The position numbers and the translations under genes are program-made. Below the pieces are notes generated by a model that was not told the DNA's origin, searched no databases, and was given only the letters and a program-made list of their open reading frames with translations. Positions 6,994 through 15,597 of a DNA stretch of 53,735 bases are shown piece after piece. Position 1 is the first letter of the stretch. The number at the start of each line of letters is the position of its first letter. The DNA comes from DASTHS01 sp035718085 (GTDB lineage Bacteria; Actinomycetota; Acidimicrobiia; Acidimicrobiales; Palsa-688): NCBI GenBank assembly GCA_035718085.1, contig DASTHS010000199.1:1-53735 (forward strand), in the 5' to 3' direction.

Positions 6994-9678
6994 TCACGAG
7001 AGGCGGCGCACCGCCAGCTCGGGTCGCGGGTCGAACGGCGCCACGCGCACCCGCACACCGGTGGCCGTCGGCTCGCGGTCGGTCGGTCGGTCGGCGCCGT
7101 CGCCGCCGGGCACGATCACCGGGTTGAGCTCGATCTCGGCCAGCTCCGGCACGGCCTCGGCCAGGGCGGCGACCCGGGCGACCACCTCCCCGACGGCCGC
7201 CCGCTCGGCCCCGCTCCACCCGTCGTCGACCTCGTCGAGCAGGCCGGTCAGGTCGGCGTCGCTCAACGGCGTGCTGCGGCCCGACCGACGGCGTGGCGGC
7301 ACGCCGGTGCCGGCCGAGCGGGCCAGGGTCACCAGGGAACCGAACAGCGGGTCTTGCTCGACGCCGACCACCACGTCGAGGCCCGGGTCGACCATCGGCT
7401 GGACGAGCACCCGGCTGCCCGGGCCGGCCAGGGCGGTGTACGCGGCGCGCACCGCCGCCGGGTCGGCGAGGCCGACGCGCACGTGGGTCGGCGGCCCGTC
7501 CGGGCCGGTGGGGTCGGCGCGCAGCACCACCGGGTAGCCGACCGCCCCGGCGGCGACCACTGCGTCGGCGGGGTCGGCGACCACCGCGGAGGGGGCGGTC
7601 GCCACCCCGCAGGCCTCGACGACGGCGGTCGCCGTGGCCTGGTCGAGCTCGCCGCCCCCGGCGGCGAGCACCGGGGCGGTGGCGGCGCGTGCCGCCTCGA
7701 CGTCGACACCGGGCGGGGCCAGCGGCTGGCCGGGCCCGCGGCGGCGCCAAGCGGCGTAGGCGCTCACGGCGCCGAGGGCGCGCGCCGCCGACTCGGGGAA
7801 CGCGTAGCAGGCCACGGGCGGCAGGCCGTCGCCGGGGTCGAGCACCCCGCGCCGGCCGAGCGCGCACAGGGCCACCGGCTTGGTGGTGGCGGCGGCGGCG
7901 CCGGCCACCGCCCGGGCCACCTCCTCGAGGGGGACGGCGAGTGGCGAGGTGTAGAGGGCGAGCACGGCGTCGACGCCGTCGTCGGCCAGCACGGCGGCCA
8001 CGGCCGCGGCGAAGTCGGCGGGCCCGGCGTCGGCGGGCAGGCCCACCGGGTTGGTGGCCGACGCCCGACCGGGCAGCGCCGCCTCCAAGGCGGCGACCGT
8101 CGTCGGGTCGAGCGGGGCCACCTCGAGGCCGGCGACCGCGCAGGCGTCGGCCGCCAGGGCTCCGGGGCCGCCGCTGTTGCCCACCACCGCCACCCGGTCG
8201 CCGGCGGGCAGCGGCGAGGTCGCCAGCAGGGCGGTGACGTCGAAGAGCTCCTCGAGGGTGTCGGTGCGGATGACCCCCGCCTGGCGGAACAGCGCCTCGA
8301 CCAGCCGGTCGTCCTGCGCCGGGCGGTGGCGGCCGGCCGCCACCAGGCCCGCGGGGGTGCGGCCGGAGCGCACCGCCACCACCGGCTTGGTGGTCGCCAC
8401 CCGCCGGGCCAGTCGCGAGAAGGTGCGGGGGTTGCCGAAGCTCTCGATGTACATGCACACCACCTCGGTGCGCTCGTCGGTCTCCCAGTGGGCCAGCAGG
8501 TCGTTGCTGCTCACGTCGGCCTTGTTGCCCAGGGACACGAAGCTCGAGACGCCGAGGCCCCGGCGGCGCAGCTCGTCGAGGATCACCACGCCGAGGGCGC
8601 CGGAGCTGGCCACGAACCCGATGGGCCCCGGCGGGGGCACGGGCGTGAAGGTGGCGTTGAGCCGCACGGCGGGGTCGGTGTTGACCACCCCCATCGACGC
8701 CGGCCCGACCAGCCGCATGCCGTGGCGGCGGGCCTCGACGACCAGGTCCCGCTCGCGCTCGGCACCCTGGGCGTCGCGCTCGGCGAACCCGGCGGAGAGC
8801 ACCACCATGCCCGCGACCCCCTTGCGGGCGCAGTCGGCGGCCACGGCGGGCACCGCCGCCGCAGGGGCGATCACCACGGCCAGGTCGATGCGCTCGGGGA
8901 TGTCGAGCACCGAGCGCACGGCGGGGACGCCGGCGACCGCCGGCGCCGTGGGGTGCACCGGCCAGACGGGCACGAGCGGGTCGGCGGCCAGCATCGCCCG
9001 CAGCAGCACGTGGCCGAGGGTGTCGGGTCGGGTGCTGGCCCCGATGACGGCCACCCCGGCCGGTTCGAGCAGCCGGCGCACCGACGCGGCCGCCGCCCGC
9101 CGGCCCCGCTCGTCGGCGCGCGCCTCGCTCGCCGCCGTCGGGGCGATGGGGAACACCACCCGCACCACGCCGTCGGTGAAGCGGCGCTCGTCGTCGAAGC
9201 CGGCGTCGTGGAACACCCGCAGCATGCGGGCGTTCTCGGGCAGGGTGTCGGCGACGAAGCGGGTGAAGCCCGCCGCCCGCCCGGCGGCCACCAGGTGCTC
9301 GAGCATGATCGACCCGATGCCGCGCCCTTGGTGCTCGTCGCTGACGAGGAACGCCACCTCGGCCTCCCGGTCGGCGCCGCGGGGCGGGAGCGCCTCGTAG
9401 CGGGCGACGCCGATCAGGTCGCCGCCGAGCTCGCCGACGAGGGCCATCCGCTCGACGTAGTCGACGTTGGTGAACCGCTCGAGCATCCGCGGCGTCAGGC
9501 GGGTCACCGGCGAGAAGAAGCGAAAGTAGATCGTCTGCGGCGACAGGCGGGCGTGCAGCGCCTCGATGCCCGGCGCGTCGTCGGGGCGGATCGGCCGCAC
9601 GTGCATCGTGGCCCCGTCGGCGAGCACCACGTCGGCCTCCCACCGGGCCGGGTAGCCCGGGGGGGCGGGTGCCGCCAC
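6994..9678 (-). CDS. Pat-type protein lysine acetyltransferase: N-terminal GNAT fused to NDP-forming acyl-CoA synthetase-like domains
   Basis: An 894-residue multidomain protein. Residues about 22-178 are a GNAT domain with the acetyl-CoA-binding motif HQGRGIG (116-122). From about 200 a CoA-binding domain follows (VAVIGASTRPDT). Then come the succinyl-CoA-ligase-like domains (SSGALGVVILDEL, SLGNKADVSSNDLL) and a C-terminal ATP-grasp-like part. Relatives (Pat/YfiQ, actinobacterial PatA) acetylate lysines of acyl-CoA synthetases to switch them off; their synthetase part is usually catalytically dead and acts as a sensor. Here the GNAT domain is at the N-terminus, whereas in enterobacterial Pat it is at the C-terminus. 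The GTG start is at 9678, 7 nt after the Rrf2 gene, so the two are likely co-transcribed. Confidence 0.88.
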   Translation of the reverse strand: MAAPAPPGYPARWEADVVLADGATMHVRPIRPDDAPGIEALHARLSPQTIYFRFFSPVTRLTPRMLERFTNVDYVERMALVGELGGDLIGVARYEALPPRGADREAEVAFLVSDEHQGRGIGSIMLEHLVAAGRAAGFTRFVADTLPENARMLRVFHDAGFDDERRFTDGVVRVVFPIAPTAASEARADERGRRAAAASVRRLLEPAGVAVIGASTRPDTLGHVLLRAMLAADPLVPVWPVHPTAPAVAGVPAVRSVLDIPERIDLAVVIAPAAAVPAVAADCARKGVAGMVVLSAGFAERDAQGAERERDLVVEARRHGMRLVGPASMGVVNTDPAVRLNATFTPVPPPGPIGFVASSGALGVVILDELRRRGLGVSSFVSLGNKADVSSNDLLAHWETDERTEVVCMYIESFGNPRTFSRLARRVATTKPVVAVRSGRTPAGLVAAGRHRPAQDDRLVEALFRQAGVIRTDTLEELFDVTALLATSPLPAGDRVAVVGNSGGPGALAADACAVAGLEVAPLDPTTVAALEAALPGRASATNPVGLPADAGPADFAAAVAAVLADDGVDAVLALYTSPLAVPLEEVARAVAGAAAATTKPVALCALGRRGVLDPGDGLPPVACYAFPESAARALGAVSAYAAWRRRGPGQPLAPPGVDVEAARAATAPVLAAGGGELDQATATAVVEACGVATAPSAVVADPADAVVAAGAVGYPVVLRADPTGPDGPPTHVRVGLADPAAVRAAYTALAGPGSRVLVQPMVDPGLDVVVGVEQDPLFGSLVTLARSAGTGVPPRRRSGRSTPLSDADLTGLLDEVDDGWSGAERAAVGEVVARVAALAEAVPELAEIELNPVIVPGGDGADRPTDREPTATGVRVRVAPFDPRPELAVRRLS

Positions 9679-9685
9679 GAGCGCG

Positions 9686-10147
9686 CTACGCGACCGGGGT
9701 CGCGGTGAGGTCGGGAGCCACCGGCACCGAGCCGCTGGCGCGCACCATGATGTCGGCGAGGGTGAACGACTCGAGGTAGGCGCGCATCGTCTCGCCCACG
9801 TCGGCCCACACGGCGAGGAGCACGCACTGGCCCTCGTGGTCGCAGGCGCCGTTGGTGTGCGGCTCGCCGAAGTCGCCCGCCTGGATCGGCCCCTCGACCG
9901 CCGAGACGATCTGGCTGAGGGTGATGGCCCCCGGCTCGCGCGCCAGCACGTAGCCGCCGCCGACCCCCCGCTTCGAGCGCACCAGCCCGGCCCCCTTCAA
10001 GGCGAGGAGGATCTGCTCGAGGTACGGCTGGGGCAGACCGGTGCGCTCGGCGATGTCGCGCACCGACGTCGGCTGGGTGGTGCCGCCGTGGAGCGCCAAC
10101 GACAGCAGCGCCCGGCTGGCGTAGTCGCCCCGGGTCGACACCTTCAC
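9686..10147 (-). CDS. Rrf2-family transcriptional regulator (IscR/NsrR-like, two cysteines)
   Basis: A 153-residue Rrf2 regulator. The winged helix-turn-helix covers about residues 1-80 (STRGDYASRALLSLA at the start, GLPQPYLEQILLALKGAGLV as recognition region, KRGVGGGYVLAR as wing). Iron-sulfur members carry three cysteines in a C-X5-C-X5-C row. Here only C102 and C108 remain; the first position is Pro96. Asp8 matches the aspartate ligand of Streptomyces NsrR, so a cluster with mixed ligands is possible but unproven. It starts at GTG 10147 with a TAGCAT -10-like element 8 nt upstream, consistent with a leaderless message. It may control the downstream acetyltransferase gene, the divergent gene, or itself. 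Confidence 0.88.
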   Translation of the reverse strand: MKVSTRGDYASRALLSLALHGGTTQPTSVRDIAERTGLPQPYLEQILLALKGAGLVRSKRGVGGGYVLAREPGAITLSQIVSAVEGPIQAGDFGEPHTNGACDHEGQCVLLAVWADVGETMRAYLESFTLADIMVRASGSVPVAPDLTATPVA

Positions 10148-10179
10148 GACCGGCGATGCTACCGGCGTAGGGTCGTCGA
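10148..10179. promoter_or_regulatory. Back-to-back leaderless promoters between the Rrf2 and phosphodiesterase genes
   Basis: Only 32 bp separate the divergent starts. On the minus strand TAGCAT (10161-10156) lies 8 nt before the GTG of the regulator. On the plus strand TAGGGT (10168-10173) lies 6 nt before the GTG of the phosphodiesterase. Both fit TANNNT -10 boxes of leaderless transcripts. The -35 regions would overlap the opposite gene, so the regulator could block both promoters. Confidence 0.45.
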
Positions 10180-11304
10180 GTGGCTGTTGACCCGGTCGTG
10201 CCGCGGTACACGGGGCGGTCGCTGGCCGGGTTGGTGCCGGCGCTGCGGGCGGACCCGGACGCCCGGCCCGGGTGGCTGCCGGGCGCCGCCCGTAGCGCGC
10301 CGCGCTGCGTGCTGCTGGTGCTCGACGGGCTTGGTCACGAGCAGTGGTGGCCCCGGCGGGCGATGACGCCGACGATGGCAGCCATGGCCGGGGTGCCGAT
10401 CGAGTCGGTGGCGCCGACCACGACGGCCACCGCGCTGACCTCCATCACCACCGGCGCGGCCCCCGCCGACCACGGCCTGGTCGGCTACCGGCTGGTCGTC
10501 GACGGGCCCGACGGCTCGCCGGAGGTCATGAACGCCCTGCGGTGGCGGACCGCCTCGGGCGACGCGCGCGCCTTCGTCGACCCGGTCGGGTTCGTCCGGC
10601 CGGAGCCCTTCGGCGGCGACCCGGTGCCCGTCGTGTCCCGACGCGACTTCGAGGGCAGCGGCTTCTCCACGGCGCACCTGCGGGGGACCCGGTCGGTGGG
10701 GTGGTCGCTGCCGTCGACCATCCCGGTGGCGGTGGCCCGGCTGGTCGACGAGGGCGAGGCGTTCGTGTACGCCTACTACGAAGGGGTCGACAAGATCGCC
10801 CACATCGCCGGCCTGGGCGACGAGTACGACGCGGAGCTGGTGTTCGCCGACCGGCTCGTCGCCGACCTGCTCGACGTGCTGCCCCCCGACGTCGCCCTGG
10901 TGGTGACGGCCGACCACGGGGAGGTGGAGGTGGGCGACCGCGTGGAGCCGATCGACGAGGCGGTGCTGGAGGAGGCGGCGCTGGTGTCGGGCGAGGCCCG
11001 TTTCCGCTGGTTCCACGCCCGCCCCGGCCGCGCCGCCGCCCTCGCCGCCCTGGTCGCCGAGCGCTACGGGCAGACGGCCTGGGTCCGCACCGTCGAGGAG
11101 GTGGAGGAAGGTCGCTGGTTCGGCGGCGCGCTCGACCCCGTCACCCGAGCCCGGCTCGGCGACGTGGCCCTGGCCGCCTGTGAGCCGGTCGCCTACCTGG
11201 AGCCCGCCGACGGCGACACCCGGCTGGTGTGCCGGCACGGCTCGCTCACCGCAGCCGAGGTGGTCGTGCCGCTGCTCGCCGCCCCCGGGCGGCGGGCACC
11301 GTGA
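10180..11304 (+). CDS. Alkaline-phosphatase-superfamily phosphodiesterase / nucleotide pyrophosphatase
   Basis: A 374-residue enzyme of the type I phosphodiesterase/nucleotide pyrophosphatase family, probably hydrolysing a phosphoester or pyrophosphate with two metal ions. Metal ligands are visible in LLVLDGLG (D49), in the DKIAHIAG segment and in ADHGEVEV. The nucleophile lies in the Thr cluster at 80-82, before ATALTSITTG. No signal peptide is seen, so the protein should be cytoplasmic. The substrate is unknown; relatives act on nucleotide sugars, phosphoglycerol or phosphonates. It starts at GTG 10180 directly after a TAGGGT element. The bpa gene follows 28 bp later on the same strand. Confidence 0.82.
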   Translation: MAVDPVVPRYTGRSLAGLVPALRADPDARPGWLPGAARSAPRCVLLVLDGLGHEQWWPRRAMTPTMAAMAGVPIESVAPTTTATALTSITTGAAPADHGLVGYRLVVDGPDGSPEVMNALRWRTASGDARAFVDPVGFVRPEPFGGDPVPVVSRRDFEGSGFSTAHLRGTRSVGWSLPSTIPVAVARLVDEGEAFVYAYYEGVDKIAHIAGLGDEYDAELVFADRLVADLLDVLPPDVALVVTADHGEVEVGDRVEPIDEAVLEEAALVSGEARFRWFHARPGRAAALAALVAERYGQTAWVRTVEEVEEGRWFGGALDPVTRARLGDVALAACEPVAYLEPADGDTRLVCRHGSLTAAEVVVPLLAAPGRRAP

Positions 11305-11332
11305 GACGGCCGTGGCGGGGAAGGATGGGAGC

Positions 11333-11809
11333 ATGTCGAGCGACGCCCCCGCCCCCTCCGACCTGGTGATCGTCAGCGCCCCTGGTGCCCCCGACGCTGC
11401 CCCCGACGGTGACGAGAGGGAGACCGTGGCCCAGCCGGCCAAGGTCATGCGGGTCGGCTCGATGATCAAGCAGCTGCTCGACGAAGTGCGCCAGGCGCCG
11501 CTCGACGAGGCGTCCCGGGCCCGCCTGCGCGAGATCTACGAGACGTCGGTGCACGAGCTGGCCGACGGGCTGTCGCCCGACCTGCGCGACGAGCTCGGCC
11601 GGCTGACCTCGCCCTTCTCACCCGACGCCGTGCCGAGCGAGGGCGAGCTGCGCGTCGCCCAGGCCCAGCTGGTCGGCTGGCTCGAAGGGCTGTTCCACGG
11701 CATCCAGGCCACCCTCTTCGCCCAGCAGGTGGCCGCCCGCAGCCAACTCGAGGAGATGCGCCGGCGCAGCCTCCCCCCGGGCGACGAGCGCCCCGGCCAG
11801 TACCTCTAG
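11333..11809 (+). CDS. bpa: Bacterial proteasome activator Bpa (PafE)
   Basis: A 158-residue protein that I recognise as the homologue of Mycobacterium tuberculosis Rv3780. That protein forms a dodecameric ring that opens the 20S proteasome gate without ATP. Diagnostic segments are QPAKVMRVGSMIKQLLDEVR (35-54), the APLDEASR helix, and AQLVGWLEGLFHGIQ (111-125). The C-terminal GQYL (155-158) docks into the proteasome alpha ring. The first about 33 residues are an acidic disordered tail, as in the family. The ATG at 11333 is preceded by GGAAGG; an in-frame ATG at 11324 would add three residues. No proteasome, Mpa or Pup gene lies in the window, so its partner must be elsewhere. Confidence 0.93.
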   Translation: MSSDAPAPSDLVIVSAPGAPDAAPDGDERETVAQPAKVMRVGSMIKQLLDEVRQAPLDEASRARLREIYETSVHELADGLSPDLRDELGRLTSPFSPDAVPSEGELRVAQAQLVGWLEGLFHGIQATLFAQQVAARSQLEEMRRRSLPPGDERPGQYL

Positions 11810-11860
11810 GGCTGCCCCGCCGAGGGGGCGGCCGCCCGCCCGGGGTGACGCGACGCGCGG

Positions 11861-11866
11861 TAGCCT
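11861..11866 (+). promoter_or_regulatory. Candidate -10 box (TAGCCT) for dnaE
   Basis: TAGCCT fits TANNNT and lies about 100 nt before the dnaE start, putting the nearby 12-bp palindrome in the 5' leader. No clear -35 box is found 17 nt upstream. Tentative. Confidence 0.35.
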
Positions 11867-11891
11867 CGGCGCCCGGAACCACATCGGTGTA

Positions 11892-11919
11892 GTTCGTCCA
11901 CAGGGTGCTGTGGACGAAC
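11892..11919. promoter_or_regulatory. Perfect 12-bp inverted repeat upstream of dnaE
   Basis: The arms GTTCGTCCACAG (11892-11903) and CTGTGGACGAAC (11908-11919) are perfect complements around the 4-nt spacer GGTG. Each arm holds TCGTCCACA, one base off the actinobacterial DnaA-box consensus TTGTCCACA, in opposite orientation. The repeat ends 49 nt before the dnaE start. It may be an operator, a paired DnaA site or an RNA hairpin in the leader. No T-run follows, so a simple terminator for bpa is less likely but not excluded. Confidence 0.7.
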
Positions 11920-11968
11920 GCCAGGCACCCGGCCGGTCGCACACCCACGAGCCAGGAGGCTGGTCCCC

Positions 11969-14900
11969 TTGGGGGCGTCGTTCACCCACCTGCACACCCA
12001 CACCGAGTACTCGATGCTCGACGGTGCCGCCCGGGTGGGCGACGTGATCGCCCGGGCGGCGGCCGACGGCCAGCCGGCGGTGGGCATCACCGATCACGGG
12101 AACATGTACGGGGTGCTCGACTTCTACAAGGCGGCACGCGAACGGGGCGTCAAGCCGATCATCGGCACGGAGGCCTACATGGCCGGCGAGAGCCGCCACG
12201 AACGCCCGTCGCGGCGTGGCAGGGTCGACGACACCGGCGGCGAGGTCGACGGCGGGCAGAAGCTCTACTACCACCTGACCCTGCTGGCCGAGACCGACGC
12301 CGGCTACAAGAACCTCATCAAGCTCTCGAGCGAGGCCTACCTCGAGGGCTACTTCTACAAGCCCCGGGTCGACTGGGACATGCTCGCCGACCACCACGAG
12401 GGCGTCATCGCCACCACCGGCTGCCTCGGCGGGGTGGTGCTCCAAGCGCTGCTCCAGGGCGACCAGGAGCGGGCCACGACCCTCGCCGCCCGCCTGCAGG
12501 ACATCTTCGGGCGCGACTCGCTCTTCGTCGAGCTGCAGGACCACGGCCTCGAGGCGCAGAAGAAGACCAACCCGCAGCTGATCGAGCTGGCCCGCCGCAT
12601 CAAGGCACCGCTGCTCGCGACCAACGACAGCCACTACACCCACCGCGAGGACGCCGTGGCCCACGACGCCCTGCTCTGCGTGCAGACCGGCTCGGCGATG
12701 GACGACCCGAAGCGGTTCAAGTTCGAGGGCGACGAGCACTACCTGAAGACGGCCGCAGAGATGCGCCAGCTGTTCCGCGGCTGGGAGGAGGCGTGCGACA
12801 ACACCCTGTGGATCGCCGAGCGGGCCGACGTCACCATCGAGTTCGGCAAGCCGAAGCTGCCGAGCTTCCCGAGGCCCGAGGGCTTCGCCGACGCCGACAG
12901 CTACCTGCGCCACCTGGCCTACGAGGGTGCCCGTGGCCGGTACGGGGCCCAGCTGGCCGCCGACGTGGTCGAGCGCCTCGACTACGAGCTCGGCGTCATC
13001 TCCGACATGGGCTTCTCCGACTACTTCCTCGTGGTCTGGGACCTCATCCGCCACGCCAAGGAGTCGGGCATCCGCGTTGGCCCCGGGCGGGGGAGCGCGG
13101 CGGGCTGCTGCGTGGCCTACTGCCTGGGCATCGTCGACCTCGACCCGATCCGCTACGGCCTGTTCTTCGAGCGGTTCTTGAACCCGGGCCGCAAGTCGAT
13201 GCCCGACATCGACATGGACTTCGACGAGCGGTACCGCTCGGAGATGATCCGCTACGCCGCCGAGCGGTGGGGCTGGGACCACGTCGCCCAGATCGTCACC
13301 TTCTCGACGATCAAGGCGCGGGCGGCCGTCCGGGACGCCGCCCGGGTGCTGGGCTACCCCTACAGCGTCGGTGACCGCATCGCCAAGGCCATGCCGCCGC
13401 TGGTCATGGGGCGCGACACCCCGCTGTGGGCGTGCTTCGAGGAGCACCCCAAGCACGCCGACGGCTTCAAGGTCGCCGCCGAGCTGCGGGACATGTACGG
13501 CGCCGACCCCGACGTGGCCAAGGTCGTCGACGTGGCCAAGGGCCTCGAGGGCCTGCGTCGCCAGGACGGCATCCACGCCGCGGCCGTGGTGATCTCCGCC
13601 GACCCGCTGACCGAGTACCTCCCCATCCAGCGCAAGCCCGAGGCGGGGGGGCGCCCCGAAGACGCGCCGATCGTCACCCAGTACGAGATGCACGGGGTCG
13701 AGGAGCTCGGCCTGCTCAAGATGGACTTCCTCGGGCTGCGGAACCTCTCGGTGATCGAGCGTGCCCTCGACCTCATCGAGGCCAACACCGGCACCCGCCC
13801 CGACATCGACGGCGTGCCCCTCGACGACGAGCCCACCTACGAGCTGCTGCGGCGCGGCGATTCGATCGGGGTGTTCCAGCTGGAGGGCACCAACATGCGG
13901 GCGCTGATGCGGGCCCTGGCCCCGACCACCTTCGACGACGTGGCTGCCCTCATCGCCCTGTACCGGCCCGGCCCGATGGCGGCCAACATGCACTACGACT
14001 ACGCCGACCGCAAGAACGGCCGCAAGCCGGTCGAGCACCTCCACCCCGACGCCGCCGACGTGCTCGGCGACACCTACGGCCTGTGCATCTACCAGGAGTC
14101 GATGATGCGGGTGGCGCAGAAGTTCGCCGGCTACTCGCTCACCGAGGCCGACAACCTGCGCAAGGCGGCGGGCAAGAAGGTGCGCGAGGTGATGGCGAAG
14201 GAGCGCCAGAAGTTCATCGACGGCTGCGAGCGCACCGGCTACGGCCGCGAGCTCGGCGAGCGGTGGATGGACATCATCGAGCCGTTCGCCGACTACGCGT
14301 TCAACAAGAGCCACGCCTTCGGCTACGGGTTCGTCAGCTACCAGACGGCCTGGCTGAAGGCCCACCACCCCGCCGAGTACCTCGCCGCCCTCCTCACCTC
14401 CGTCAAAGACGACAAGGACAAGACGGCCGTCTACCTCGCCGAGTGCCGGGCCATGGGCATCGAGGTGCAGGTGCCCGACATCAACAGCTCGGTCTCCGAC
14501 TTCGCCGCCGTGCCGGGGGCCGGGGCCGCCGGCAGGGGTGCCATCCCCTTCGGCCTGTCGGCCATCCGCAACGTCGGCACCGGCCTCGTCGAGCGCATCG
14601 TGGCCGAGCGCGACGCCAACGGCCCCTTCGCCGACTTCTACGACTTCTGCGCCCGCGTCGACCCCCAGGTCCTCAACAAGCGCACCGTCGAGTCGCTGAT
14701 CAAGGCCGGCGCCTTCGACGGCGTGGGCCATCCCCGCCAGGGGCTGTGCCTGGTGTTCGAGGCGATCGTCGACCGCACCCTGGCCCGCCGGCGCGAGCGC
14801 GACCAGGGCGTGATGAGCCTCTTCGGGGGCGACGAGGGGTCGGCGGCGGTCTTCGACGACGCCAGGGTCGACATCCCCGACAAGGAGTTCGACAAGGCGG

Positions 14901-15556
14901 CCCGGCTGGCGTTCGAGAAGGAGATGCTGGGGCTCTACGTGAGCGACCACCCGCTCATGGGCGTCGAGGCCGCGCTCGGCCGCCACACCGACACCACGAT
15001 CGCCGAGCTGCGCGAGGGCGCACCCTCTGGCGGGGTCGAGGGCGGCTTCGGTGGCGGCCCGGCGCTGCGCTGGGTCGGCGGCGTCATCACCGGCCTGGTG
15101 CGCAAGTACACCAAGAAGGGCGACCTGATGGCCACCTTCGTGCTCGAGGACCTGCAGAGCTCGATCGAGGTGTGGGTGTTCCCCCGCACCATGCTCGACG
15201 TCGGCCACCTGCTCGCCGACGACGCCGTGGTGTGCGTCAAGGGCCGCATCGATGCCCGGGACGACCAGCCGAAGCTGATCTGCATGGAGCTCAAGCGGCC
15301 GGAGCTGACCCTCGACGCCGCCGACCCGCTCCACGTCGACGTGCCGGTGCACGCCTGCTCCGACGAGCGCGTCGCCCAACTGAAGCGGCTGCTCACCGAG
15401 CACCCGGGCCCGTCCCCGGTCTACCTGCACGTCGGCTCGAAGGTGATCCGCCTGTCGGCGGCGTTCGCCGTGACCGCCTCGACGGGCCTGCTCGCCGAGC
15501 TGCGGGTGCTGCTCGGGCCGGGATGCCTTTGGAGCGACGGCGGCGCCGTCGCCTAA
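11969..15556 (+). CDS. dnaE: DNA polymerase III alpha subunit
   Basis: A 1195-residue C-family replicative polymerase, close to the usual length of about 1180. The N-terminal PHP domain begins THLHTHTEYSMLDGAARVGD with its metal histidines intact, suggesting a proofreading-capable PHP as in mycobacterial DnaE1. The palm carries PDIDMDF with catalytic D413 and D415. The LLKMDFLGLRNLSVI segment, helix-hairpin-helix region and C-terminal OB domain follow in order. The TTG start at 11969 has AGGAGG 9 nt upstream; the protein then reads straight into the PHP motif, so the start is secure. This is the DnaE1-like essential form rather than the mutagenic DnaE2, judging by length and PHP residues. Confidence 0.96.
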   Translation: MGASFTHLHTHTEYSMLDGAARVGDVIARAAADGQPAVGITDHGNMYGVLDFYKAARERGVKPIIGTEAYMAGESRHERPSRRGRVDDTGGEVDGGQKLYYHLTLLAETDAGYKNLIKLSSEAYLEGYFYKPRVDWDMLADHHEGVIATTGCLGGVVLQALLQGDQERATTLAARLQDIFGRDSLFVELQDHGLEAQKKTNPQLIELARRIKAPLLATNDSHYTHREDAVAHDALLCVQTGSAMDDPKRFKFEGDEHYLKTAAEMRQLFRGWEEACDNTLWIAERADVTIEFGKPKLPSFPRPEGFADADSYLRHLAYEGARGRYGAQLAADVVERLDYELGVISDMGFSDYFLVVWDLIRHAKESGIRVGPGRGSAAGCCVAYCLGIVDLDPIRYGLFFERFLNPGRKSMPDIDMDFDERYRSEMIRYAAERWGWDHVAQIVTFSTIKARAAVRDAARVLGYPYSVGDRIAKAMPPLVMGRDTPLWACFEEHPKHADGFKVAAELRDMYGADPDVAKVVDVAKGLEGLRRQDGIHAAAVVISADPLTEYLPIQRKPEAGGRPEDAPIVTQYEMHGVEELGLLKMDFLGLRNLSVIERALDLIEANTGTRPDIDGVPLDDEPTYELLRRGDSIGVFQLEGTNMRALMRALAPTTFDDVAALIALYRPGPMAANMHYDYADRKNGRKPVEHLHPDAADVLGDTYGLCIYQESMMRVAQKFAGYSLTEADNLRKAAGKKVREVMAKERQKFIDGCERTGYGRELGERWMDIIEPFADYAFNKSHAFGYGFVSYQTAWLKAHHPAEYLAALLTSVKDDKDKTAVYLAECRAMGIEVQVPDINSSVSDFAAVPGAGAAGRGAIPFGLSAIRNVGTGLVERIVAERDANGPFADFYDFCARVDPQVLNKRTVESLIKAGAFDGVGHPRQGLCLVFEAIVDRTLARRRERDQGVMSLFGGDEGSAAVFDDARVDIPDKEFDKAARLAFEKEMLGLYVSDHPLMGVEAALGRHTDTTIAELREGAPSGGVEGGFGGGPALRWVGGVITGLVRKYTKKGDLMATFVLEDLQSSIEVWVFPRTMLDVGHLLADDAVVCVKGRIDARDDQPKLICMELKRPELTLDAADPLHVDVPVHACSDERVAQLKRLLTEHPGPSPVYLHVGSKVIRLSAAFAVTASTGLLAELRVLLGPGCLWSDGGAVA

Positions 15557-15597
15557 ACTGGCAGGTCAGCCTGACCGTTAGGAGAGTTGCCGCGCAC

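Noticed and set aside
6920..9643. A 907-codon frame on the minus strand overlapping the acetyltransferase gene
   Set aside because: Same strand but another frame; its translation is Arg/Gly-rich with no motif, while the overlapping frame has clear GNAT and CoA-binding domains.
11810..11968. Possible tRNA or small RNA in the longest gap of the window
   Set aside because: No cloverleaf, no anticodon-arm pattern and no terminator T-run; the gap is explained by the dnaE promoter, palindrome and ribosome site.
11618..15430. A 1270-codon open frame on the minus strand across dnaE
   Set aside because: It is antisense to dnaE, whose family motifs are complete. Extreme G+C content leaves few stop codons in shadow frames. 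The translation is His/Val/Gly-rich without any motif.
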